Source: CANDYO01 sp049653745
GTDB lineage: Bacteria > Pseudomonadota > Alphaproteobacteria > Rickettsiales > CANDYO01
Length of the DNA: 50,358 bases
Assembly: GCA_049653745.1 (NCBI GenBank)
Contig: JBASGW010000024.1
Coordinates: forward strand, 1-50,358
Direction: 5' to 3'
Part shown: one piece after another, positions 43,169 through 50,358 of the stretch
How positions within the stretch are numbered: position 1 is the first letter of the stretch
Layout: every line of letters starts with the position of its first letter
The notes under the pieces: model-generated
What the model saw: the letters and a program-made list of their open reading frames with translations, nothing else
Databases searched by the model: none
Told to the model about the DNA's origin: nothing
Translations under genes and position numbers: made by a program

Positions 43169-44788
43169 TTATATTTGATGAGTTTCTTCTTTCTTTTCTT
43201 CAGCATGAGGCACCACTGTAGGTGGTTTAGAATTTGTAGATTTTAAAACTCTCTGGATTTTAAAAGAATCATGTTTTTCTTGGTTTCCTGCATCTAAGCT
43301 CATTGTTCGCCTTAGCTGAGTTCCAACCTTATATGGTGCTTCGTGCATTGCTTCTCTTCCTGTATCTAAGCTCATTGTTCTGGGCCTAGATGTATCTACT
43401 CCACTATCTAAACTTAATGTTCTTTTAATCCTATCTATAAAATTTTGCTTAGGAAAAATTTTTCTTATTTCTGGTAAAACGCTAGAAATTTCTTGAGAAT
43501 TTTTGCCTTGCCTTTTAAGAGACTCTTTAATATAAGTCTCTACATCTCCTTTTATAGCAGGAGTAGATTTACTTGATTTTATCCAGGTTATATTGTTATT
43601 ATTTTCTATGACTGCTTTATGTTCAACTTTCCATTTAGCAAGACTTTCTGGCTTTACTCCAGCTTTTATTATTTCATCTAACTCAACTTGAGCTTTCATT
43701 ATATCCGCTGCTTTTTCCATATCCCGTGCTTGACGCTGAGAAAATTCTTGTATTTTAGCAAAAGCTGCATCAATAGTTGCTTGCTCATTTGAAATATCGA
43801 CTTTAATTCTAGGATTACCTGTATTATTAGCAACTTGCACTAAAGATTTTAAAACATGTTTTTTGTCTATTCCAGGAGTAGCTAGTAATAGATTAAATTC
43901 TTTTTTTGCAGCTTCAACCCCAAGCGCTACTTTATCTTTTCCTAATTCAGACGCATTAAGTAATGAATTTGCCATTTCAATTGATGGAATTAAATTTTCA
44001 AAATTACGCCAAAGTTTTGGAGTAGCGTCTTTACCTATTCTAGAATTAACACTTTGACGATTAAAGAAGTCTAATACCTGGTTTTCTTTATTTCTAACTT
44101 GTCCACCAAACATACTAGGCATGCTGATTAAGTCATTAAATGCATGTCCATAATCAATTCGAGCGATTTCTCCATTAGCGATTTCTCCATTCTTTAATTT
44201 AAGAAAGTTACCAGGATTAACATCATGATCACCAACTAAAATAGATAAAGCAATTCCATCACATATGGCTTGTTTTTCTTCTTTAGTTATAGTTATTTTA
44301 GCTCTTAGATCTTTAATCCCTTGATTTACAGCATCTTGATCAACACTATTTCTTAGCTCGGGATCAAGCCTTTGTCTTAAGTATTCATCGCTAATAGGAG
44401 TCTTTGGAGTTTCTCCTTCAACAATAAACTGAATATCTTTAAAATTGGGGCTATCTTCTTTAGTTAATAAATCGCGATCAGCCTTATCAATATATTTAGA
44501 TACTATTCCAACTTTTCTTGTTTCATCATCAACAACAAATGAAACTTCAGGAACTAAGTGTTTTTGATTATTTCCTATAACAACTTTAGCAATATTAGCA
44601 GCAATTAATTCAGCAAAATTTTCAGTATCTAAACCTAATGCTTTAGCCCTTCTATCCCAGGTAGCAAATGATATAGCATTTTTTACTTGCCCATACCATC
44701 CACCTCTATTATGCTTAGCTTGACCACTACCTGTGGCCCCACCTGAATTTTTACTATCCCCAAAATCACTTCTATTAAAAATAACCAT
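43169..44788 (-). CDS. Kinase-like putative type IV secretion effector
   Basis: A 539-residue soluble protein. Its first 220 residues look like a PI3/4-kinase or HipA-type catalytic core: a hydrophobic strand with a possible ATP lysine (VGIVSKYI, Lys98), a catalytic-loop motif LVGDHDVNPGN (Asp187, Asp189, Asn194) and a metal motif ARIDYGHAF (Asp212-Tyr-Gly). Gly-Asp-x-x-x-x-x-x-Asn with a following Asp-Tyr/Phe-Gly is the phosphoinositide-kinase arrangement. Rickettsia has a PI3-kinase effector, Risk1, which is a plausible relative; I cannot verify this. The middle is helical; residues 456-501 carry three RT(M/L)SLD motifs, and the tail is proline- and charge-rich. No signal peptide. It starts five bases after eptA inside the virB8-virB9 operon, supporting a secretion link. 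A 15-bp duplication separates the two motifs. Confidence 0.6.
   Translation of the reverse strand: MVIFNRSDFGDSKNSGGATGSGQAKHNRGGWYGQVKNAISFATWDRRAKALGLDTENFAELIAANIAKVVIGNNQKHLVPEVSFVVDDETRKVGIVSKYIDKADRDLLTKEDSPNFKDIQFIVEGETPKTPISDEYLRQRLDPELRNSVDQDAVNQGIKDLRAKITITKEEKQAICDGIALSILVGDHDVNPGNFLKLKNGEIANGEIARIDYGHAFNDLISMPSMFGGQVRNKENQVLDFFNRQSVNSRIGKDATPKLWRNFENLIPSIEMANSLLNASELGKDKVALGVEAAKKEFNLLLATPGIDKKHVLKSLVQVANNTGNPRIKVDISNEQATIDAAFAKIQEFSQRQARDMEKAADIMKAQVELDEIIKAGVKPESLAKWKVEHKAVIENNNNITWIKSSKSTPAIKGDVETYIKESLKRQGKNSQEISSVLPEIRKIFPKQNFIDRIKRTLSLDSGVDTSRPRTMSLDTGREAMHEAPYKVGTQLRRTMSLDAGNQEKHDSFKIQRVLKSTNSKPPTVVPHAEEKKEETHQI
43286..43423 (-). repeat. Three RT(M/L)SLD repeats in the kinase-like protein
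   Basis: Residues 456-463 (RTLSLDSG), 470-477 (RTMSLDTG) and 494-501 (RRTMSLDAG when the preceding Arg is counted) repeat the same short motif. Each has Arg three residues before a Ser, the consensus for basophilic eukaryotic kinases, and the DNA copies share about 20 identical bases. Confidence 0.7.
44163..44192 (-). repeat. 15-bp tandem duplication inside the kinase-like gene
   Basis: GCGATTTCTCCATT occurs twice head to tail (44163-44177 and 44178-44192, the last base differing). In the protein this gives NGEIANGEIARIDYG, a five-residue duplication just before the Asp-Tyr-Gly motif. It keeps the frame and looks recent. Confidence 0.8.
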
Positions 44789-44793
44789 ATTTT

Positions 44794-46380
44794 TTACTTT
44801 ATAGCACAGAGGTTAAGATTGTTATCTATCGTTTCTGATTTTATTCCACTACAACCTAAAATACTGTGAAATAAATTATCATGTAAAATAGGAGTATGTT
44901 GCATTTTGCGTAAATTTTCTATTTTATCTGGATATTTTTGCATAAATTTATCAGAGGCCCAGACAATCATATTAACCGCAATTTGTTCATCAGCATTATG
45001 AGTTCCATGTAAAAATCTTCCTCCTTCACCCAAAGATTCAGCATGATCAGGGGTATAAATAACTAATGCATTTTTATCTCTTACTCTATCAATAATATTC
45101 TTAATAAAATTATCGGTAAATAAAATACTATTATCATAAGAATTGATAATTTCTTCCAAGCTACAATGAGTCATATCTGTTAAAAATTGTTTTTTAAGAC
45201 AGGTGGGTGTAAACTTACGAAATTCATCTGTATAGCGCTCTTCATAATGAAAATGGCTACCATAAGTGTGGAGCATAAGTAAATTATTTCCTTTAGGATG
45301 TTCTTGAAAAAATTGATCAACAAAAGGATATAAGCTTGAATCATTGGTTGAAAAAACATCCACATCCACCCCTATTAATAAACTTTTATGAGCCTCTTTT
45401 GCTAAATCATAATAAGGTGAATCAATAACTGTATAAGTTCCTTGCATTCCAAACCATGAAGTATAAAAACCTAATTCTCTAAATATCCCAATAAAAGAAG
45501 TTTCTGTGGATGACTGCATCCTATTTTCCCTTGTAGCTCTTGTTAGTATGCAAGGCAGAGCAACTCTAGTTAATGGATAACATGCTGTAACATCTTTAAA
45601 ATAAATCATATTTTTTGATTCTTTAGCCATCAATGGAGAAGTTTCTCTAGTGTAGCCACTTAAAGAAAAATGATCCCCTCTTCCAGATTCTCCTAAAATA
45701 AGAACTATATTTAAGTTATCATCTTTGGTATCTAAGCTATGTTTAAAGCTTTTTGCAACATCTAAACGCTTTGGCAGTACAGTCATTTTTTCAAGAATAT
45801 AGGTGCCAGACTGCTTCATAATATTGCAAGGCATAATATTTATAGCCCAATCACCATCCCCTATAGTGCAGCCTAGAGAAAAAACAACAGTAATAAAGAT
45901 TAATCTTCTATTTTTTTCTTTATCTATTTGTGCAAACTTCAATAGATAAACAGATAAAATTCCTAGCATTGCGCTAACAATAATAATTAAAATAACTTTT
46001 AGGTTAAAAAAGATCAAAAACTCATCTTTACTAGCTTCAAAAAAAGAAGCTATAATTTCAGAAGTTATTGTTATATTAAATGTATAAATAAAATATGAAG
46101 TTAAACCTGAAATGCAATAAATAAAAATTAAGGCTATTTTAGAAAATAAATTTCTACTTGATAATGCATATATCACCGGGAAGGTGAGCATTATAGACAT
46201 AAAAATTTCAAAAATCAGAAGATATAAAGCTTTATTAGCTCCAGCAACCTTATAATTAGTATAACGCTGATATAAAACTGAAGAATTAAAAAATAAAGTA
46301 AAAAGAACACTATTTATAAGAACTATAAATTCTTTTTTTAGAAAAAATTTTACTTTATCTTTAGAATTTTCTGTTAACAT
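44794..46380 (-). CDS. Phosphoethanolamine transferase (EptA/CptA family)
   Basis: Inner-membrane alkaline-phosphatase-superfamily enzyme that decorates lipid A or core LPS with phosphoethanolamine. The 528-residue product has about five membrane spans in the first 170 residues and a periplasmic sulfatase domain. Nucleophile motif ILGESGRGDHFSLSGYTRET gives Ser232 where EptA usually has Thr (GET(A/S)R). Other metal motifs: YGSHFHYEERY, VIYTPDHAESLGEGG and FLHGTHN. Several periplasmic cysteines may form disulfides. Length is near EptA (547). It starts four bases after virB9 and runs five bases into the kinase-like gene, so it is co-transcribed with secretion genes. The modification would lower surface charge and resist cationic peptides. 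Confidence 0.9.
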   Translation of the reverse strand: MLTENSKDKVKFFLKKEFIVLINSVLFTLFFNSSVLYQRYTNYKVAGANKALYLLIFEIFMSIMLTFPVIYALSSRNLFSKIALIFIYCISGLTSYFIYTFNITITSEIIASFFEASKDEFLIFFNLKVILIIIVSAMLGILSVYLLKFAQIDKEKNRRLIFITVVFSLGCTIGDGDWAINIMPCNIMKQSGTYILEKMTVLPKRLDVAKSFKHSLDTKDDNLNIVLILGESGRGDHFSLSGYTRETSPLMAKESKNMIYFKDVTACYPLTRVALPCILTRATRENRMQSSTETSFIGIFRELGFYTSWFGMQGTYTVIDSPYYDLAKEAHKSLLIGVDVDVFSTNDSSLYPFVDQFFQEHPKGNNLLMLHTYGSHFHYEERYTDEFRKFTPTCLKKQFLTDMTHCSLEEIINSYDNSILFTDNFIKNIIDRVRDKNALVIYTPDHAESLGEGGRFLHGTHNADEQIAVNMIVWASDKFMQKYPDKIENLRKMQHTPILHDNLFHSILGCSGIKSETIDNNLNLCAIK

Positions 46381-46384
46381 TCAA

Positions 46385-47254
46385 CTATTTATTTGTAGAA
46401 GAAGCCAATGGAACAGGTGCATTAGAAACATTATTCTTAGCAGGCTTTTTCTTTGCATCAGCTTTCTCATTGTCGTCTATAGATTTTCTTGATTGAATTA
46501 ATTTTTCATTAAAGACACAAACTACATTTTCTCCATTTCTTAATGTAAATCTTTCTCTTAAAGATTCTACCACAATATAAGCGCCATTTACTCTGTAGTT
46601 AATTAATCCTTCAGTATGATCTTTATTAACATAAAAAATAGCAGGAAGATCTGATTCTTTATCTTTAAATTCAAAATAAGTAAATTTACCATCATCAAAT
46701 ATTTTTATAGGTGCAATGCTTTCAGGACCACTGATAGTATAGTTGAAGTTATACAAAGATTTATTTGATAAATCAGGCCCTGGAGTATAATGAGGCCAGC
46801 TAGAGCCATGGTTAGATGAACCTGAGCCATCTTGATTATCTCCATCTGCATAAAGAAATTTAACTGCAAACATTAAACCATCTTGATTAATATTATTAGC
46901 TTCTTTTGCATATAGCTCAAAGTAATATACTCTTTTATTGGTTATAAGAGTCATATTAGTGGTGGCATCTTGATCTATTGGCTTTAAAAACAATCTATTT
47001 CCACTAGGAACCATCTGCCATGGAATACTATCTCCCATACTAATAGTTTCAATTGTTTCTCCTTCAGCAAATATAATGCTTGATTGATAACCATAATATC
47101 CCGTAAATCTATGCACATCATTAGGGCTATAGACAATAATTCCCAATCTTTTATCCACTGACATTGGCTTAGGTTCTTTTATTGCATTAGCTGTGTTCAC
47201 AACAAAGAATAAAAAAATAAATAAGAAAAAATTAGATTTCATATATAACATCAT
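46385..47254 (-). CDS. virB9: Type IV secretion system protein VirB9
   Basis: Component of the outer-membrane core complex of the type IV secretion system. The 289-residue product has a signal peptide (FFLFIFLFFVVNTANA), an N-terminal VirB9/TrbG/CagX part (DKRLGIIVYSPNDVHRFTGY, then GDSIPWQMVPSGNRLFLKP, with the ITNKRVYYFEL strand), and the conserved C-terminal part with NYRVNGAYIVVESLRERFTL (the family's W/F-x-V(D)x(x)F block). The last 40 residues are a charged disordered tail. The ATG follows the virB8 stop without a gap. Rickettsiales carry two copies of virB8 and virB9; only one pair is visible here, so this is either the isolated second pair or the start of a split cluster. Confidence 0.93.
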   Translation of the reverse strand: MMLYMKSNFFLFIFLFFVVNTANAIKEPKPMSVDKRLGIIVYSPNDVHRFTGYYGYQSSIIFAEGETIETISMGDSIPWQMVPSGNRLFLKPIDQDATTNMTLITNKRVYYFELYAKEANNINQDGLMFAVKFLYADGDNQDGSGSSNHGSSWPHYTPGPDLSNKSLYNFNYTISGPESIAPIKIFDDGKFTYFEFKDKESDLPAIFYVNKDHTEGLINYRVNGAYIVVESLRERFTLRNGENVVCVFNEKLIQSRKSIDDNEKADAKKKPAKNNVSNAPVPLASSTNK

Positions 47255-47986
47255 TTAACTAGGTTTATTAATTTTACGTAGATTATAGCTCATTACCAAA
47301 AATGTCATCTGGTTTGCTTTAGTTTTTATAATTGCTTCTATATTGTCTATTTTAAAATCAATAGTTGCAACAAAATCTTCATAATTCGTTTGATTAGTTG
47401 AAATATTTTTTAAAGCTGATTGAAAATATACAATTGATTTATGGGATGGAAGTCCTTTAACTGAATTATCTTGTGGCAATTTAATTAAATCCACTTTTTT
47501 AACGGTAATAATTTTTTGATATAGATCTTGATAAATCATCAATGGACTGAACGGATTATTAATGCTCATCATATTTTCATAATTTAAATAATCTGTTCCA
47601 ACGGTAGTATTTTTAATAAATTCCAACTGGTTAGCAACTTCCTTTAAACTATAAGATTCTCTAGTTTTAACATATTTTTCTAAAACATATTTAGTGATTC
47701 TTTCTTGTGGGGGATTAGATTCATTACCAGGAGAACTAATAACTGAATAAGTTTTTGCAATATCTTCTGGAAACACCAGATAATTCACTATTGGATCAGC
47801 AGGGCTAGTATTACTATAATAATAGCTAGCTATGGCTATAACTAAAGAATAAAAACATATTAATACAAATAAATATGATCGATCTGAATGTGGAGTAATA
47901 AATCTATTTGTATACCATAATCTAGCATCTTCATAATATTTACCTGATTTAACATGCTGACTAATAGAACGGTTTATATCATCCAT
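47255..47986 (-). CDS. virB8: Type IV secretion system protein VirB8
   Basis: Inner-membrane assembly factor of the type IV system. The 243-residue product has a short cytosolic start (KSGKYYEDARLWYTNRF), one membrane span at about residues 37-57 (YLFVLICFYSLVIAIASYYY) and a periplasmic NTF2-like domain beginning with YLVFPEDIAKTYSVI and rich in YVxxRE-type motifs (KYVKTRESYSL). Length is right. It begins three bases after the fumC stop and abuts virB9. No other virB/virD gene follows in the window: the next ones are surface and effector-like genes. Identity as VirB8 is from architecture and the VirB9 partner. Confidence 0.92.
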   Translation of the reverse strand: MDDINRSISQHVKSGKYYEDARLWYTNRFITPHSDRSYLFVLICFYSLVIAIASYYYSNTSPADPIVNYLVFPEDIAKTYSVISSPGNESNPPQERITKYVLEKYVKTRESYSLKEVANQLEFIKNTTVGTDYLNYENMMSINNPFSPLMIYQDLYQKIITVKKVDLIKLPQDNSVKGLPSHKSIVYFQSALKNISTNQTNYEDFVATIDFKIDNIEAIIKTKANQMTFLVMSYNLRKINKPS

Positions 47987-47989
47987 ATG

Positions 47990-49381
47990 TTAATCCTTAG
48001 GTTTAATCATTTCAGCTGGCTTAACCCATTTTGTAAACTCTGTATCAGTTAAAATGTTTAATGAGGTGGCCGCCTTTCTAAGTGAAGTTCCATCTTGATG
48101 TGCTTTTTTCACAATCATAGCAGCCTTATCATAACCAATATGCGTATTCAAAGCAGTAACTAACATCAGGGAATTCTCTAAATGCTCAGCAATGCGCTTT
48201 TTATTTGCTTGTATATCTTTAACACATTTATCAGTGAAATTTTTACAAGCATCAGATAATAGCTGAATTGATTGCAATAAATTATAAATTATCACCGGTT
48301 TAAAAACATTTAACTGTAGATGGCCATTTGACCCAGCTATAGAAATGGTAACGTTATTACCCATAACTTGCGCACAAACCATAGTCATAGCTTCACACTG
48401 GGTGGGATTCACCTTTCCAGGCATAATTGAAGATCCAGGCTCATTTTCTGGAAGCAATAGCTCTCCTAATCCACATCTAGGTCCAGAACCTAATAATCTT
48501 ATATCATTGGCAATCTTCATTAAGCTTACTGCTAAAACATTTAAAGCTCCTGAGATTTCAACCATTGCATCATTTGATGCTAAAGATTCAAATTTATTTG
48601 GAGCTGTAACAAAAGATTTACCAGTAATTTCTGAAAGTTTACTAGCAAATTTTTTATCAAAACCTATCTTAGTATTAATACCAGTACCAACAGCAGTTCC
48701 TCCTTGAGCAACAAAGCATAAATGTTTTAAAGTGTTTTTTACTCTAGCAATACCAAAATCGATCTGAGCAACATATGAAGAAAATTCTTGTCCCAAAGTA
48801 AGTGGAGTTGCATCTTGTAAATGAGTACGTCCTATTTTAATTATTTTATTAAATTCTTTTACCTTTTTATTCAAATTATCTCTAAGATATTTTAAAGATG
48901 GTAAAAGCTGTTCACACACAGCAATCACTGCAGCAATATGCATTGCTGTTGGAAAAGTGTCATTAGAAGATTGACCGTAATTTACATGATCATTAGGATG
49001 AACTGGAGATTTACTTCCTAATTCACCGCCTAAAATTTCAATGGCTCTGTTTGAAAGAACTTCGTTAATATTCATATTAGTTTGGGTGCCAGAGCCTGTT
49101 TGCCAAACTACTAAAGGAAAATGCTCATCAAGATTTCCTGCAATAACTTCATCTGCAGCCTTAACTATAGCATCCCCTATTTTGGGATCTAAGACACCAA
49201 GATCTATATTAGTCAATGCTGCCGCTTTTTTCAAAATTCCAAGGGCTTTGATAAGCTGAAGAGGCATTTTTTCCTCTCCAATTTTAAAGTTTTCAAGGGA
49301 ACGCTCGGTTTGAGCTCCCCAATATTTATTTGATGGAACTTTTATTATTCCAAAAGAATCTTTTTCTTCTCTAAATTGCAT
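47990..49381 (-). CDS. fumC: Fumarate hydratase, class II
   Basis: TCA-cycle enzyme interconverting fumarate and malate, heat-stable iron-free class. The 463-residue product has the aspartase/fumarase signature GSSIMPGKVNPTQCEA, the B-site region HPNDHVNYGQSSNDTFPTAM, and TGSGTQTNMNINEVLSN near residue 100. The catalytic His is in GRTHLQDATPLTLG. Length is standard. It opens a run with virB8 (3-base gap), virB9, eptA-like, kinase-like and glycosyltransferase genes, all on the minus strand with gaps of 0-31 bases. A near-consensus promoter precedes it. Confidence 0.97.
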   Translation of the reverse strand: MQFREEKDSFGIIKVPSNKYWGAQTERSLENFKIGEEKMPLQLIKALGILKKAAALTNIDLGVLDPKIGDAIVKAADEVIAGNLDEHFPLVVWQTGSGTQTNMNINEVLSNRAIEILGGELGSKSPVHPNDHVNYGQSSNDTFPTAMHIAAVIAVCEQLLPSLKYLRDNLNKKVKEFNKIIKIGRTHLQDATPLTLGQEFSSYVAQIDFGIARVKNTLKHLCFVAQGGTAVGTGINTKIGFDKKFASKLSEITGKSFVTAPNKFESLASNDAMVEISGALNVLAVSLMKIANDIRLLGSGPRCGLGELLLPENEPGSSIMPGKVNPTQCEAMTMVCAQVMGNNVTISIAGSNGHLQLNVFKPVIIYNLLQSIQLLSDACKNFTDKCVKDIQANKKRIAEHLENSLMLVTALNTHIGYDKAAMIVKKAHQDGTSLRKAATSLNILTDTEFTKWVKPAEMIKPKD

Positions 49382-49417
49382 AAGGGATTCCGCTTTAATT
49401 TTAACCTATCTGAACCC

Positions 49418-49446
49418 ATTATAAAACAAGCAATTATAAATTGCAA
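49418..49446 (-). promoter_or_regulatory. Promoter of the fumC-virB8-virB9 operon
   Basis: Read on the minus strand: -35 TTGCAA (49446-49441), a spacer of exactly 17 bases, and a perfect -10 TATAAT (49423-49418). Predicted transcript start is near 49411, with a 30-base leader to the fumC ATG at 49381. This is the best sigma-70 match in the window. Confidence 0.7.
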
Positions 49447-49462
49447 CCGCTCTAAATACTAA

Positions 49463-49493
49463 TCAAAAAGTCCCCGAATATATCAAGGACTTT
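49463..49493 (-). terminator. Terminator of the repeat-protein gene
   Basis: On the minus strand, AAAGTCC pairs with GGACTTT (7 bp, 13-base loop) and runs into TTTTGATT. It separates the upstream repeat-rich gene (ending at 49520) from the fumC promoter. Confidence 0.6.
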
Positions 49494-49519
49494 ATTGCTG
49501 AACAACAATTAAATAAAAG

Positions 49520-50358
49520 TTAGAATGGCCTAGGAGATGTTAATTTAGTTATTATTTTGCTTTTTACCATATTTCTATTAATTTGACCTTCTTTATATCC
49601 AGTAGCATTTCCATTATCATCATATTTTGTAGCTTCAACATCACCTGTAGAAGATATGACTAAAGATGAGTTAGTTGCATTATCATTAGCATCATATCTT
49701 GTGGCATTAATCACTTTTTCAGGTGCTCCAGCACCATCTACCCCTTCGGATGTTTGAAAATCAACGCTTCCATCATTTATATATTTTGCACCCTGAACTC
49801 CTGTAGAAGATATTACTGTATTAATGGTAGAGAAAGGATCATTTCCCACATTTCCTTTTTGATGATTTGCACTGATCGTACCATCTTCATTTTGAGTTTT
49901 ATAAGTTGTAGAGTATTTGTTATCAGAGCTTACTTCAGTATCAATATTTTTTCTAGATCCATCAGTATGTCTTGTAACACTATTCCCAGTACTAGAAGAA
50001 GTTCTAACGGCCGTATTATCAATATAACCATCGGTAGTTTTTGAAATAGAACCTGTTGATGATCCTCCATTCTTACCTGATATATTAATATCTGCACTCT
50101 CTCCGGTCTTATTACCATCATCATCAGATGAGGTTTGTTTATTTCCTATCGTTATCGTACCTGCTCTCTTTGCTGTACTAATATACGCACTGCCTCCGGT
50201 CTTATTACCATCATCATCAGATGCGGTTTGTTTATTTTGTATCGTTATTGTACCTGTTTTTGATTCCCCATTTTTACCTGTTTTTGTAATAGTCAAATTT
50301 TCCACTTCTCCAGTATCATTATCATTAATTTCGCTAGTTACCTCAGTTGTTGCAATTC
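49520..50358 (-). CDS. Repeat-rich, probably secreted protein (5' end outside window)
   Basis: The frame stays open from the window edge (about 50356) to the stop at 49520, giving about 278 residues of a larger protein; the GTG at 50305 is internal in likelihood. The sequence is Gly/Asn/Ser/Thr/Asp-rich, without hydrophobic segments or cysteine. Near the window edge a unit of 31 residues is tandemly repeated at least twice (GTITIQNKQTASDDDGNKTG and GTITIGNKQTSSDDDGNKTG), with a partial third copy (NDTGEVENLTITKTGKNGES). The C-terminal half has YD-like segments (TRYDANDNATNSS, TKYDDNGNATGYK) and alternating charged stretches. Such composition is typical of surface or secreted repeat proteins. 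Function unknown. It has its own terminator and is separated from fumC. Confidence 0.7.
   Translation of the reverse strand, partial: IATTEVTSEINDNDTGEVENLTITKTGKNGESKTGTITIQNKQTASDDDGNKTGGSAYISTAKRAGTITIGNKQTSSDDDGNKTGESADINISGKNGGSSTGSISKTTDGYIDNTAVRTSSSTGNSVTRHTDGSRKNIDTEVSSDNKYSTTYKTQNEDGTISANHQKGNVGNDPFSTINTVISSTGVQGAKYINDGSVDFQTSEGVDGAGAPEKVINATRYDANDNATNSSLVISSTGDVEATKYDDNGNATGYKEGQINRNMVKSKIITKLTSPRPF
50069..50254 (-). repeat. 93-bp tandem repeat, two full copies
   Basis: Two in-frame copies of a 31-codon unit (50254-50162 and 50161-50069) match closely at the DNA level in their first 22 codons, including CAGATGAGGTTTG/CAGATGCGGTTTG on the plus strand; a weaker third copy extends toward the window edge. 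Copy number may continue beyond it. Confidence 0.75.

Noticed and set aside
1..50358. CRISPR arrays, prophage or intact insertion sequences
   Set aside because: No direct-repeat arrays, cas genes, phage structural genes or transposase frames are visible.

Overview
This window is strongly AT-rich bacterial chromosome with tightly packed housekeeping genes and almost no mobile DNA. Gene content points to an alphaproteobacterium of the order Rickettsiales, i.e. an obligate intracellular lineage. The signs are a GapR (DUF2312) nucleoid protein, an MJ0042 zinc-ribbon/DUF3426 protein, COQ7-type ubiquinone hydroxylase, lon next to an HU gene, lptB directly followed by hpf with no rpoN, virB8/virB9 type IV secretion genes, and several proteins of eukaryote-facing type (ankyrin repeats, a protein tyrosine phosphatase, a lipid/protein kinase-like protein, caspase-like folds). 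Genes for LPS transport and modification (lptB, eptA-like), lipid carrier synthesis (uppS, ispH) and rod-shape peptidoglycan synthesis (rodA) argue against a member of the LPS-less Anaplasma/Ehrlichia group and for a Rickettsiaceae- or Midichloriaceae-like symbiont. Species is not determinable from the sequence alone.

Layout. 0-7 kb (+): end of enolase, lon, HU, zinc-ribbon protein, tRNA-Leu(GAG), a caspase-like ankyrin protein, ispH. 7-17 kb (-): a second caspase-like paralogue, then nrdR-uppS-cdsA as an overlapping operon, a small unknown gene, dnaE and a phosphatase-ankyrin protein. 17-20 kb (+): tRNA-Gly(GCC), bcp-dsbB-coq7, a structured intergenic region, an alanine-rich unknown protein. 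20-23 kb (-): rodA, a truncated crcB, lpd. 23-24.5 kb: a small acidic protein (+) converging on map-gapR (-). 24.6-29.5 kb (+): cinA-like, ligA, oligopeptidase B. 29.6-31.5 kb (-): lptB-hpf and a small membrane protein. 31.7-37.7 kb (+): hslVU, a TraB/ChaN-like protein, polA, a small unknown. 37.7-38.5 kb (-): rdgB, tRNA-Met(CAT). 38.5-41.7 kb (+): ruvX, a Cys-rich secreted protein, rlmN, and a cupredoxin/FTR1 iron permease pair. 42-50 kb (-): a promoter-led run fumC-virB8-virB9-eptA-like-kinase-like-glycosyltransferase, preceded by the partial gene of a repeat-rich protein.

The most interesting material is the host-interaction layer scattered among core genes. Two paralogous clan-CD (caspase-like) putative proteases bracket ispH, one of them fused to ankyrin repeats. 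A 749-residue protein joins a tyrosine-phosphatase domain to ankyrin repeats. A 539-residue kinase-like protein with a GDHDVNPGN/IDYG active-site pair sits inside the type IV secretion operon and carries three RT(M/L)SLD motifs in its tail. I infer that these are type IV secretion substrates, and that the virB8/virB9 operon, transcribed from one near-consensus promoter ahead of fumC, couples part of the secretion channel to surface modification (eptA-like, glycosyltransferase) and an effector. All functional calls come from reading motifs and gene order; no search was run.
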